Source: Epithemia pelagica
Taxonomy: Eukaryota > Bacillariophyta > Bacillariophyceae > Surirellales > Surirellaceae
DNA: 64,000 nt
Reading direction: 5' to 3'
Assembly (NCBI GenBank): GCA_946965045.2
Contig: OX337228.1
Location: 2,976,001-3,040,000, forward strand
The notes under the pieces were generated by a model. That model did no database searches, was not told where the DNA came from, and worked only from the letters and a program-made list of their open reading frames with translations. The position numbers and the translations under genes were made by a program. Below are positions 10,561 to 21,345 of the stretch, in pieces. Every line of letters begins with the position of its first letter. Position 1 is the first letter of the stretch.

Positions 10561-13017
10561 TCAGGGCTTTTTGTTCATCAACATCAATGATTCAGCTGCA
10601 TCAGTGTCCATTTCCGCCACCTCAAAAACATCTTTTGTTCTTGATGAATCATTTGACACTTCGGCCATGCCTCGTTTCTTGAAAGGACGACTTGGGGGGT
10701 CTTTTGCAACAGCCGTAGCGGTTGGCCCATTCCACGAACTGTCTGGAGCGGGTCTCTTTTTCTTTTCCAACTTCTTTGTCGCGTCTTCGAAACTTATTTT
10801 TTTCTGGATTTTCTGATCACCGTCACGAACTGGCCTCAGGCATAACAAAAGTTCTTTCTGAACCTCCTGGTCCCCTTTCTCCTCCCGCTGCTGTTCCGGC
10901 TCCGATGACCTTCCCACTATTGAAGAAGGATTAGACTTTCTCTCAGTCCCCGATACGCTCTCAACTGCGTCTTCCTCAGGTTCCTTGGTTCTTATCGATG
11001 AAGTCACTTCGCACCAAATCGTAGTCAGGTCTTTCCGTATTAAACAGATGTTGCAGGTTGGAGCAATAGGCTTTCGGCGCCCTTCGCATCAAAAAGGGGG
11101 AGATTCGTGTTAGCAATTTCTGATCATTCTAGAGTGTTTTTCTCAGCGACAGTGATAGACGTACCATTTGAGCCAGATGACTCGCTCACTGATGAAGACG
11201 TTTCTTCCCGCGAATCGTTGGATTCCCGATAGCCAGAATCGTCTTCCGAAGACGAAGCCTCTGGTCGATGCTGAAGAGATGATAAACGCGCACTCGCATT
11301 ATTAGCTGTGACGTCTGCTCCAGTTACATCGTCTTTGTAACCACTCCCCAATTCTGCCTTCATCTTCTTGTTATGAATCCGAACGTTTCGCTCCAAGTTC
11401 GTGTTAGCTTTCTGTACATTTTTTGCATTTGTCGAGAGAGAACTGGAGTTGGAAAGGTCACTACTGGGATTCTTACTTCCGCCACAGTTATCTTTTCCAC
11501 CTCCATTGCCCTTGGTCGCATCCAAGAATACAGCAGACGTTGACCTTTGGGATGAGGTGAGAGAAGAGAAGTGTTTTCCGGGATAAGTCGAGTTATCCGA
11601 GTTATCAGTCGATGTACCATTTTCTTGTTTATTCCCTCGCTTTGCCTCTACCTGAACAACAGAGAGTGGGAAAGAGGGCTCCGATACTGCAGCAGCTCCG
11701 CCATCGGTGGCTGAGTTTTCTGCTCCTGAGCTTATTCCTCCAGTTGTGATATTACTTTCCCCTTGATCGGAGGCTTCCGTAGCGTTGTTTCCAACAAGCG
11801 GACCCTTTCTATGCGCGGAGACCGTTCCTGGTTTCCTTTGATCTCCCTTTTTCCCCAAAAGCTGCTTGATCAACCGATTCAGTTTGTCCTTGGATGCTGG
11901 TACCAAAAGATCGGCCAGATTCATCCCGTCCATTTCTTTCACGTCGTATCGTAAAACCCGTTCTACTTGCGCACTGCAGAAAGTAATGTTGCCTTCAACT
12001 CCAATCACAATAACCATGTCTGGAAGAAGGGACAAAATCAAGGCCTGTCTTTTCAAACGAGCATTCAGTTCTGTCATCTCTTGTACATAGGCTTTCTTCC
12101 GGGCTCTGGATGTTGAGGCCGATTTTCTGTTTGCTATTCTCTTTGCGTTTCTCTTTTCTTCTTTACGTTTCGCGTCGGCCAGCAGCAACGACACTGTTTG
12201 CGGAATGGGTTGCTTGATTTGTTCTAGCAACTGAATATGTTGTTCTGGTATCGAGACACAAACAAGAGGGTCCCCTAGTTAGAGGGGTAGAATGGTAAAA
12301 TATGGGAAGCACAACACGAGACTTACGGAGTTGATCCAATGACCAGTTCTGCATATTAGGCATCGCAACGGCGCCCGGTACGGCTGCCGAAGCCGCAGCG
12401 GCCGCAACTGCCACCTCAGCACCTGTTGGATGGCGTAGCAGAGGGTTGCTAGCAGTCGTCATAGGTTGTGTTGGAAAGGGAGCGGGAGCAGTTGGCGGAG
12501 GAGCCTTGGTCGAAGTCCCAACACCTGACAGGAGTGCAGCTAGCTGTGATGTGATGGCATTCTGTTGTTGCTGTTGTTGATGATGATGATTCTGTTGATG
12601 GCCGGCACTGCTAGGAGCTGGTGGTGGTGCAGCAGTTCCTATTTGAGGGATTTGTGGCAAAAGGCTAGACACCGGAGTGGAGTTGGGCAACAGGTGTTTG
12701 TTCGCAGCTGCCACCACAGCCGAAGAACTCATTATGGAAGCCAGCGTTTGAAAGGTGTCGGCGGCAGCTTTCGCGGCTGCTGATGCTGGAACCGATGCAG
12801 GAGTGGCTGGTGCATGCGCACCAACCTGGGCTGGTGGTACAGATGATTGTGCTTGCTGTTGCTGTGCTTGTTGTAAGATCTGAGCAGCCGCCAAGGCCAA
12901 GTGGTTGCTGCTGCTGGTATTCGAAGGAGCGGGAGTCGCTACAGTCGATGGCAGTGTTGCCTGTTCCTTCTGTGAGACCGAAGTCGTGTCCATCATGGGA
13001 GACTTTTTTCTGGCCAT
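10561..13017 (-). CDS. bZIP-PAS transcription factor, not an aureochrome (3 exons)
   Basis: Exons are complement(12327..13017), complement(11165..12244) and complement(10561..11081), with introns of 82 and 83 bp, giving 763 residues. Exon 1 encodes an Ala/Gln/Pro-rich region (activation-type, with QQQQQQ and poly-Ala). Exon 2 has the bZIP basic region 'NAKRIANRKSASTSRARKKA' followed by a short zipper and a PAS half-domain ('LPDMVIVIGVEGNITFCSAQ', 'GMNLADLLVP'). A low-complexity insert of about 60 residues separates this from 'FPLSVVQVEAK', likely a later PAS strand. Exon 3 restores 'APTCNICLIRKDLTTIWCEV'. The flavin-binding LOV motif (NCRFLQ) is absent, so this is not an aureochrome-type light receptor. 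It binds DNA as a dimer, probably to TGACGT/ACGT sites. Its ligand is unknown. Confidence 0.88.
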
Positions 13018-14518
13018 TTTACTGGCTTCACGATCCGCAGGGACTTTTGCGATCCTAGCAGCCAGTGGTTCTAGTGGTTATCCAAGAAGCTGTTTTCCCC
13101 TTCTTCGACCGCCAAGAACTTGTTGATTGGGTGGGGTCAACGAGAAAACACACGTTTGCTTCCAAAGCTGATGGCTGATGGTTTACTCCGCAAAAAAAGC
13201 TTTCCGTTCGTCCACTTCTCGCAGACAATGGCAGCGCTAACAATCAACCGCAGCAAAGATGCCTATTGTTCACAGTCTCGCTCCACGAAGATTCTTTATC
13301 AGGATGATGCGTCTCTTGGTAGTCGATTATGTTGTTTGGTTTGGTTTGATACCACCAAGTCGATGATAAATCATGTTGTGTGGATGGTTCTCTGTCTTTG
13401 TCGCTCTCCAGCTGTGCTGTCTTCTCATTTGATGACCGGGCTTGGTCGAGCAGATGGCGGCCATCTGTTCACCCACTATCTCGCTCCCAATGTCTTGTGC
13501 TCCTGGTAATGTGCATAATAAGAAAGGATTCCAAACGCTAAAGAAGAAAAAGAATGAGTCCCTGTTGCAGTCATGTTTCTGTCGTCTTCATCGGCGCTTT
13601 CGTGCTATAAACCAGATGCCGAAACACACAAAATTACGTAACTATGTTTCGGGTCGCTGCAGTTGTTCTTTTCTGGGATTCTATTTAACGGATAGCCAAA
13701 GAAACCTGTTGCGTCATTGTCTTACGTCAATGCATATCATCGTTTCCCTGCACTGGCTTCCAAGCTGGGTGAAGCACGCCGGTTCCATGTTTCGCGACCT
13801 CAATAATTCCTTTTCTCTTTCTTTTTCGCCCATGTTCTGGATTCTGACCAGGGATATCGCGTCTGTCGTCTGTCCCATGTCCCATGTCCCATGTCCGATA
13901 TTCCGGTGATGATGCATGTGCCCACATTTATTAGAGGGGGGACTCCATTTTGTTCAGACTACCCCCACTTTTTTCTTTGACAAAGATACGCAAGATCATG
14001 ATGTTCATCGCATAGACAACAACGGTCCATGACTGTTGGATTAACGCAGTCCTGCTTGGCAACCAAAACTTCGAGGAAACAATTGTTTTCGGTTTTCCAG
14101 CAGTTGAGAATTGGAGCCATAGTGCGAGCTCTGGCGATCACATGAACAAGATCCGTCGCAACATAAAAATGGGGTCTATACTTGCAGCTGCGGTGCACAA
14201 TGAACAGATGTTATGAGACAGAATTAGATCAACAAGTAGTGACCAAAACCCTCCTCTCCACCGACACAACAAGGACGCATTGTGTCATGTTTAATTTTAT
14301 TCCTTTCGAATCTCTGCTGGGTCTTACTTGGGTACCGTACGAACTGGTGTGAGGGGAAAAATTGCTTTGAAGCAGTTGGATGTTGAATGGACCCTGACTA
14401 CTCTATCCACACTATGCACGTAACATATATGGTAACCGTCTTTGCCTTGAACTATCTCGTTTGTGCGTGGTAATGAGAAATCTATTGTGGCAATCGAGTA
14501 GATTGAAAGGAACGGTCT
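13018..14518. other. 1.5-kb intergenic region upstream of the bZIP-PAS gene
   Basis: Several short open frames occur, but none has protein-like composition or splice support. A TTACGTCA half-CRE-like site lies near 13717. A heptamer GTCCCAT is repeated three times near 13871-13894. The rest looks like promoter and 5' leader of the bZIP-PAS gene plus the 3' flank of the Tom22-like gene. Confidence 0.45.
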
Positions 14519-14949
14519 CTATTTGCTTCCCATCGATGCAACTGACGGTGTATGTATCACAACATCACTGAATCCCATTTCCTTCAGTTGTCGGTCCGAA
14601 TATCCTTTATTCCGGAAGTCGTTTGCTTGTACCTTCTCTGTTTCAATCATCTGTAAAAACCAAGAGCCGGCAAAAAGTTAGATCATGTCATACCAAGACC
14701 CGTTCGTGAATTGCCATTTTCCTTGATACTTGCCTCTCCTTCTCGCGCAATTTCAAACAAAAGCGGCATGAGGACAAGTACCGACGAAGTCGCTACTACA
14801 AAAGCAGCTTGTCCGCCCCATTTGTAAGTAAACATGGCCGCGGTGGCACCTGCGTGAGCAACCCACGTTCCCGTGCTGTGAACAAACTTTCCTGTTCGTT
14901 GAATCATTCCCTTGATGCCACCACTCCCGGATCTGGATTCCTTGGACAT
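14519..14949 (-). CDS. TOM22: Tom22-like mitochondrial import receptor subunit (2 exons, GC-AG intron)
   Basis: Exons are complement(14734..14949) and complement(14519..14650). The 83-bp intron starts GCAAGT and ends TTTTTACAG. It gives 115 residues with the junction ...AREGE|MIETEKVQ... The first exon carries a basic/Gly start (MSKESRSGSGG), then a hydrophobic segment 'VVATSSVLVLMPLLFEIARE', which resembles the single membrane anchor of plant TOM9/Tom22 ('...LVVPLIIEMDRE'). Reading through, or using nearby GT donors, gives an early stop or an unlike tail, whereas the GC donor restores 'NKGYSDRQLKEMGF'. Tom22 is a core receptor of the outer-membrane TOM complex. The long acidic cytosolic domain of animal and fungal Tom22 is missing, as in plants. 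The family call rests on a short protein and is moderately sure. Confidence 0.72.
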
Positions 14950-15142
14950 GTTTGTTCTCTGATATACTCGACTTTCCGTCTTCAATCGTCTGGTCTTGCA
15001 ATGTGGATGCGCTCCTTTGTGTGGTGGAGTGTGGAGGGAGGATATGCTACAGCTACAGGTTGTGGTGGGGCATAACTTATTCGCGACCGAAGAGCAAATG
15101 AGTTTTTTCATCACGGGGTGTAGGTGTTTTCTAAAAGAGACC

Positions 15143-17287
15143 ATGGACAACAGCGACGGGGGCCTTGCATCGTCGGCATGGACAGATCCTGTTGGTTCCA
15201 CCGATGGAAATGACCTTCCAGAACCTGACTACAGCAATCTGGATCTATCATTTGATGAAGTAATTGAATTTGACGGAACTCGCACTCCGCTGAGTCAGGC
15301 CTTGAATGGTCTGGAAAAAAGTGAAGAGCGTCAAGAGCATCGCCAATCAGCAAGGGTTGCCTCCGAGCTTGGAACAAACAGCAGTGAGATAACACTGTTT
15401 TCTGAGGAAGAATACATACTGGGTACTTTGGTTGTTCGTGTGGTGGCGGCCAGAGATTTGACTCCAGTGGAGAACAACTCTGGTGGAGGGATTGGCTCTC
15501 TGCTTGGTTTGAATGCCTCGTCTTCGCAGCGACGATCACGCTTGGGAGGAGGCGGTGGTGGTTCACGAAACTATGACAAACGTGGAGGTGGAGGTGGGGC
15601 CAATCCCTATGCCTCGGTTCGATTTGGCAGTTCCATACAAAGAACATCGCAAGTGTTTGATAGCACTGATCCCATCTGGCCTCGAGGGGAAAATATGTTT
15701 CTCGATGTAACACATCCAGTGCGAATACCTCAAGCATCTTCAGCGACTCATAAACCAAATAACATGGAGGATACAGCTCCATCGAATACAACCAGTGAAG
15801 AATCATCGATATCACTTCAAAAGCCACCACCAAAAGCGACTTCAGAGAGTCACCCAGGTGATCCACCCAAGAAACCATCAGTATCCGTGGCAACAAATTC
15901 TGCTGGCTCCTCAGATCGAAACTTTATCACCATGGCAAGTCTTTCTGGGAACACACCACAGCCACGACGACCGATTCTTGTTGTAGCAATCTTTCACGCC
16001 GCTACGAAAGATATCGGAGGAAAACGCTACAACCCCTCCAAAGTGTCGAAATCCAGCAGCGGTGATAGCGATGATGTCTTCTTGGGTATGGCCGCCATTG
16101 ATATAACAACGTTGCTAACTGGAAAAGACCACAGTATAGATGCATGGTTGCCCTTGTCGGGTGGTCCATCCAACAACAACAATGACAACAGAAACAACGG
16201 TACCATGCAAAATGCCAAATCAGGATCAGTTCGCATCGTATGTGAATACGAGGCGAGTGACGCACCTCCACGACCGGGAGATCTAGTTCGCTTTACGGGA
16301 TACTGTAATCCTGTCGATCTGTACCCACTGCATCACAATGAACTTTACAAAGTCGAAGAAGATCATGAAATTGATCGTCATTTGAACCAGCACCACGACA
16401 CCAGACGAGAAAGTAACACTGAACTTCCCAATTATGACAATGAGGATTATGTCACCATATCTTTCACCACACCAGAAGGGTGGACCTGCTCGACGGTGGC
16501 TCATCGATACATGCTTCTTTGTGAAGAACGTCATCAAGGTGCCCTCTTGGAAGTATATCAAGATGGTTTTGTAACGTTAGGAGAACGATTTTCGCGTTCT
16601 CCATTGGTCCATACTTTACAGGATTCGTTGGAGAGATTACCGGATGAGGGCTTGGTATCTTTGGGCGTGGCTGCCTTACAAGGAGGAGGTTCGTTGTTCC
16701 AACGATGGATTCGTGAGGGCGTGAACACTGTGGTACAAGACATTGTTCATGCCACCAACCTGGATGGGCGAAATGACCCCTCTGCCGAAGAGAGACTTGC
16801 CGAAGATTCGAATGACGAATTTTACGAGGCGCGTGAGGTGGAAGACGATCCTCAACAGCATCATGATTCATCGCGTCGAACCAGCGAAAGCACAACAGGT
16901 TCCACTCAAAGCTTGGACGCGAAGCTCAACAGCGCCGAGCAATCGTCGGCTTCGACAGCAGCCACTGCTTTACCAAACATGCCTTGTTGTCCCATTACTG
17001 GTGAACCCATGTCTGATCCCGTGGTCGCTGCTGATGGACATACCTACGAACGCTTTGCCATCGCTCGATGGCTCAAGACGAGTGATAAGAGTCCTTTGAC
17101 GGTATCTTTGCTACCGCACAAAAATTTGGTGACAAATTACATGCTCATGTCCAGCTTGCAGCAACTAGATGCTGCTAGCTCAACCACTGCAGCTGCAGCG
17201 CAAGCGGAACCTGAGTTTCCATCGCAAGTGGTGACGAGTACACTTGAAAGTGAGATAGTCGGTCTTGAAGATCAAGACTTGAAATGA
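15143..17287 (+). CDS. C2-domain plus U-box protein (putative E3 ubiquitin ligase)
   Basis: 714 residues from the ATG at 15143; the frame is open further upstream, but that would overlap the promoter shared with the Tom22-like gene 193 bp away. Residues about 90-370 form a C2-like beta sandwich ('LGTLVVRVVAARDLTPVE', 'NPYASVRFGS', 'DVFLGMAAIDITTLL') with two long Gly- and Ser-rich loop insertions. A middle region of about 200 residues ('GDLVRFTGYCNPVDLYPLHH', 'LVSLGVAALQGGGSLFQRWI') has no family I can name. The U-box is at about 620-690: 'PCCPITGEPMSDPVVAADGH' and 'TYERFAIARWL'. U-boxes recruit E2-ubiquitin. The C2 part suggests membrane or lipid association. The ligase role is inferred from the domain. 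Confidence 0.82.
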   Translation: MDNSDGGLASSAWTDPVGSTDGNDLPEPDYSNLDLSFDEVIEFDGTRTPLSQALNGLEKSEERQEHRQSARVASELGTNSSEITLFSEEEYILGTLVVRVVAARDLTPVENNSGGGIGSLLGLNASSSQRRSRLGGGGGGSRNYDKRGGGGGANPYASVRFGSSIQRTSQVFDSTDPIWPRGENMFLDVTHPVRIPQASSATHKPNNMEDTAPSNTTSEESSISLQKPPPKATSESHPGDPPKKPSVSVATNSAGSSDRNFITMASLSGNTPQPRRPILVVAIFHAATKDIGGKRYNPSKVSKSSSGDSDDVFLGMAAIDITTLLTGKDHSIDAWLPLSGGPSNNNNDNRNNGTMQNAKSGSVRIVCEYEASDAPPRPGDLVRFTGYCNPVDLYPLHHNELYKVEEDHEIDRHLNQHHDTRRESNTELPNYDNEDYVTISFTTPEGWTCSTVAHRYMLLCEERHQGALLEVYQDGFVTLGERFSRSPLVHTLQDSLERLPDEGLVSLGVAALQGGGSLFQRWIREGVNTVVQDIVHATNLDGRNDPSAEERLAEDSNDEFYEAREVEDDPQQHHDSSRRTSESTTGSTQSLDAKLNSAEQSSASTAATALPNMPCCPITGEPMSDPVVAADGHTYERFAIARWLKTSDKSPLTVSLLPHKNLVTNYMLMSSLQQLDAASSTTAAAAQAEPEFPSQVVTSTLESEIVGLEDQDLK

Positions 17288-17360
17288 AACCATGGCATCT
17301 ACTTGTATCACTGCAATTGATATGGCTCACTAGTGTAATAGATTTAACCTTGTTGAACAG

Positions 17361-18416
17361 CTAGACTTTATGACGCAGTCGATTAAGGTGTTGATACAGA
17401 AAACGTGTGAATGGCAAGTCTCCCTCTCGATGAGGTTGTTGTTGCCCCTCGTCGTGGTGAAGACTACCAGACTCTTGCTCTTTTTCCACAAGACGAAACT
17501 TGTGGTCCCACCTGTATTTGGCAGGAAAACGTGCCACTTGTTGCCCGGTTGAGTTCTGTTCCATAACGTCGATTTCTTTGTCCACAATGGTAAGATGTAG
17601 GAATTGTGCCATGGGATGCTGCAAGGCTTCCTGATAAAGCTTCTCACCACCGGCCACCCAACAATCAATCATGTTTATGGCGGGCATGATATCGCCACTG
17701 CTAGTCAATGTAGATTGGATTTCAGTATCCTCCTCTTGCTTTATTTTTGACGAAGAAGACAGATGGGACGCTTCCTTCAATGCTTGTGAAAACGAGTTGA
17801 CCGCAATGACAGGATGCGAAACAGTTGGTAGCTGTGCAAGAGATTCTTTAGCGTCCTCCGCACTGAGAGTCTTGGACACAACGATTGTGGCTCTCGCATG
17901 CGAAAGATGGGACAGAGTCGGCGTCTCAAATAACGTGTTTCGCCCAATTATCAACAGTTTATTGCGAGTCAAGTCTTCAAAGAACTGACGATCTGCAGGC
18001 AAGTTCCATGGAAGACCACCTCCCACGCCTATTATACGATTTTTTGACATGGCACAGACAATTCCAAACTTGCAAGCAGCATTGCCAGATATGTTCGAGT
18101 TTGAAATTGTTTCGTCCTATGTGTCAATAAAACAACAAACGAAAGGATCCGATGAGAGTCCGATGTTCGAGTTAGCGAGCGAAGAAAAAACATGAGATGA
18201 CCAGAGATTCTATGGACGTACCGTGGTGGAAACGTTTTTCGTTTCAGTTCGACGTTGCCGATTGGGAGAACCGGCTGGAGCGCACCAAGAAAGTTCCTTC
18301 ACCGAAAAGGATCGACGCATTGGAAGCTTCTTGGTCGTTCCCAGTATAAGAGTAGAGCGAAGGGTGGTCGAAGGCGCCAGGGCACCCTTACACCGAACAA
18401 CCATTGACAAAACCAT
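17361..18416 (-). CDS. DHFR: Dihydrofolate reductase, monofunctional (2 exons)
   Basis: Exons are complement(18222..18416) and complement(17361..18116), with a 105-bp GTACGT...CATAG intron, giving 316 residues. Exon 1 encodes a Ser/Arg/Thr-rich leader without acidic residues at its start ('MVLSMVVRCKGALAPSTTLR'), consistent with mitochondrial targeting. The enzyme begins 'KFGIVCAMSKNRIIGVGGGL' and continues 'PWNLPADRQFF' (the acidic active-site residue), 'LLIIGRNT' and 'CWVAGGEKLYQ' (NADPH-loop Gly pair). DHFR reduces dihydrofolate to tetrahydrofolate with NADPH for thymidylate and purine synthesis. The frame ends soon after the last DHFR strand, with no thymidylate synthase domain, unlike the DHFR-TS fusion usual in many algae and protists. 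It is divergent from RRN3. Confidence 0.88.
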
Positions 18417-18811
18417 TCTTTCAACTATGTATCAATGCGGCTAAGTCGCCCGTCGCCGGATGTCAATGTTTGGTTCATTCCCAATTTCATTCTTTCGTTG
18501 TTCTGATGAATGCGATTCAGAAGAGAGATGGAATAATGAAAATGACGTCAGCAGTCAGCATCTTCAGTCGCTCACACTTTCAGCGACTGCGCAACCAGAG
18601 CTATTTGGTTTTGAGCTCAAAAACTATGATGCACTATTTCACGGTGTCTCGGGCCACTCGCTTTACCACGTTAACGATAATAAGAACACAAAGACACACA
18701 GCTACTCTTCTCGGTGTGTCCAAGTTTGTGTTGAACCTTGGCCATTGCCAAGGTGTCTGTTGGCTGAGTCTGCCTTGTTTGAGTTTCATCGGGGCACATT
18801 GTGTTGAACTC
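18417..18811. promoter_or_regulatory. Shared divergent promoter of DHFR and RRN3
   Basis: This 395-bp stretch lies between two divergent start codons. It carries a perfect TGACGTCA palindrome at 18543-18550. An open frame crosses it in phase with RRN3, but its Cys/Phe/Thr-rich content is unlike the RRN3 N-terminus, so I treat it as leader. Confidence 0.5.
18543..18550. promoter_or_regulatory. TGACGTCA palindrome (CRE-type bZIP site)
   Basis: A perfect 8-bp cAMP-response-element-type palindrome in the DHFR/RRN3 divergent promoter, 127 bp from the DHFR start and 262 bp from the RRN3 start. TGACGT elements are known bZIP targets in diatom CO2- and light-responsive promoters. Use here is an inference. 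Confidence 0.45.
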
Positions 18812-21238
18812 ATGACAGCCGCTTCCGCTTGTGCGGCTGTATCACAGCCTTCGGAGTCGGAGGATGCGGAACGAAGCAAGATGGTGGATGTTCCACAGTC
18901 GACGACGATAACAGCTCTAGAAGCTGATGTCGACCGTACAACTGCGTCTCCCAATAATGACACCAGCCACGAACAACAACCAATTGAAGAAGCGAACTCA
19001 TTCGGGAGTGAGCCTTTTGACATGCAGCTACCCAAGGATCCATTGCCCCCACCAGAAATTTTCGATCCTGTCCAGAAGTTTGTGGCCAATGCAATCGAAG
19101 GACAAGAGAAGGAAAAAGAAGGTGCTCCACCAACACGTACCTACCGAGCATTGGTGGATGCCTTCCGTTTTCAAAAAGATCGGGAGATGCTTCGCAATAT
19201 TATCCTGGCTCTACGAACGTCCGCGAATGGCAATACTCTGATTCTCGTTACCAGACCGAAACATGCACGGCTCATGCACAATATTGTTCGATTGAATCCC
19301 TTTGCTAGTCCATCTTCATCCGAAATTGATTACAGCTTGGCTGATGCTCATCTCAACTTACTCATGGCGATTGTTTCCGCAAAATCTGTGTTTGTTGTCC
19401 CAGTCATGTTGTCTCTTTGGAAAATGGTTACCCTTGGTAGAAATGAACGTACGGTACAAATGTGAGTTTGGAGTATCCAATGAATCATGGTTCTGGATTG
19501 GAGCCTCTTTCTCACATCATTGCGATACACTTATCTTCAACTCTTATTCAGGACACGGCGGACACATGCTGCCTTGGCCACACTCATGAGACTATGTCCC
19601 AAAGGCAAAACTGAGTTTTTCCCTATTATCGCATCGAACGTACCCTTTCGTGTCAAACCGGAAGAGATAATGGTGCGATATTACAAGCAGACTCTGCTCG
19701 TTGTCAAATACCTCCCGTCAATACAAAACCAGATTCTGGAACTTATGATCGAAAAGTCTCTCGAAATTGATGTTGAAATTAAAATCAGCGATGATGGTGA
19801 CGCCACAATAGAACAGGAAAAAGACGACGCTCAAGAACCCATATCTGACACTGGCGTTTTTGAGTTTGACGATGATGGTGAACAAAACGAAAGCAATCCA
19901 CAAAAATCTTCCGACGACGTGGCATCACGGGGAGTGAGTGACATGGCCAACAAACTAGATTCTCTCATGTGCCTCTTGTTGGAGTTCGTGGAGTCACGTA
20001 CCTCAATATCGTCGGAGGTATTCCCTGTTTTGTTGACTGTGTTTACCAACTGCATTCTCATTACGCACAAATCAAAATTTGTACAATTTGTCATCTTCCA
20101 AGCGTGTGGGCTGGATGCTCATAGACGGCAACAAGCACAAAGTCCTCCCTTGTCGGGGGACGAGAAGACAAGTCTGAAAGCCCAGGACACACAACCTTGT
20201 TACCGGACCTTCTGTCTACTTTTGCAAGACATTGTTGCGGACCCTTACCGCGCCACATCGATACGACAAACTGCTGCCTGTTATTTGGCATCCTTTGTCA
20301 GTCGAGCTTCATTTGTCGACGCCAATACTGTTTGTGAATCGGTAGCCACCTTGTTGCAGTGGGCCGAGATCTACATCGACGCGATGGATCGATCATCCGT
20401 TTCCATCCACGCGGCTGACGCGCGTGGCCAAAGTGCACGACACTCACTCTGTTACACGGTGTGTCAAGCTGCGTTTTATATCATGTGCTTTCGAGGGAGG
20501 GAGGCCGTCAAACACTATCAGGTACTACTGACCTCAATCAATGGTACAGATGAATTGAAGAGGGTTGACTTAAGTGCCGAAAGGTGGAATCGGCTATGTA
20601 GGCACTCTCTGAGACCCCTCCAGTATTGTCTTGAGAGTGTCAAAACAGAGTTCTTGCAACTCGCCAAGTTTTACAATCTGTTGGATGCCGCCACGTTAGC
20701 TCAAGTCATGAGCACTGGCAAGCAAGTTGTCAAGAAGCGGAAAAAGGCCACTGCAATTCGGACACCGGCCACGCTCGAGAAAGAGAGACGGAGTGGAGGA
20801 GTCGGTGGATTAGGGAGAGGTAAGAATCCATTGGATTCCTTCTTCCCATTTGATCCATATCTGTTGCGGCAATCGCATGTACACATAGAAACCTATTACA
20901 ACCATTGGTTGGGTTCCCTCAGCTCGCGAGAGGAAGAAGACGAAAATGAAGATGACAAGGAAATGATGGAAGAAGGTACCCCGATGACTGTGGAGCAAGT
21001 TGATTCTGACGTTGAGGCGAGTGATAGTGACGATGACGATGATCACGAAGAAGATAAGGACGAAGCCGATAATGCACACGGAGGGAATTCAGGCTTTGTG
21101 GGCAGTATCGAAAGTATGACGGAATCCTTGTCCATGGGAAGGGGTTCACCAAATCCATCACACGAAGAGTTACAGAACGCTTGGGCGACAACACTGAAGC
21201 GTTCAAGGGCACCAAGTATAGAAACCGGAAGTTGGTAA
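18812..21238 (+). CDS. RRN3: RRN3/TIF-IA, RNA polymerase I initiation factor (2 exons)
   Basis: Exons are 18812..19461 and 19552..21238, with a 90-bp GTGAGT...TTCAG intron, giving 778 residues. After about 95 polar residues comes the HEAT-like RRN3 domain: 'ADAHLNLLMAIVSAKSVFVV', 'LDSLMCLLLEFVES', 'QTAACYLASFVSRASFV' and 'CQAAFYIMCFRGRE'. The family signature near the end is 'LDSFFPFDPYLLRQSHVHIE' followed by 'YYNHWLG'. The tail is highly acidic with Asp/Glu/Ser runs. RRN3 bridges RNA polymerase I to the rDNA promoter factors in the nucleolus and is controlled by growth-signalling phosphorylation in animals and yeast. An acidic insertion around residues 265-300 is also present. I am confident of the family. 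Confidence 0.92.
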
Positions 21239-21345
21239 AGAATTTTCTTATCAATGACTTAGCAACACGTTAAATTTCTATTGCCTTGTTTCGTGTCGGT
21301 GTGTGCATTGGCAAATGGAAGTCTGGGAGAGATTTAGATATATTC

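Noticed and set aside
13064..13083. A tRNA A-box-like string (GGTTCTAGTGGTTATCC) upstream of the bZIP-PAS gene
   Set aside because: No B box (GGTTCGANNCC) at the right distance and no cloverleaf pairing could be drawn.
14651..14733. GT donors near the Tom22-like splice site
   Set aside because: Each gives a stop within a few codons of the second exon; only the GC donor keeps frame.
15111..15896. Antisense frame of 261 codons across the C2/U-box gene
   Set aside because: His/Cys/Leu-rich shadow of a well-supported gene on the plus strand.
18404..18811. RRN3 N-terminal extension of 136 residues
   Set aside because: It would overlap the DHFR first exon and its composition is unlike the RRN3 family; the Met at 18812 fits better.
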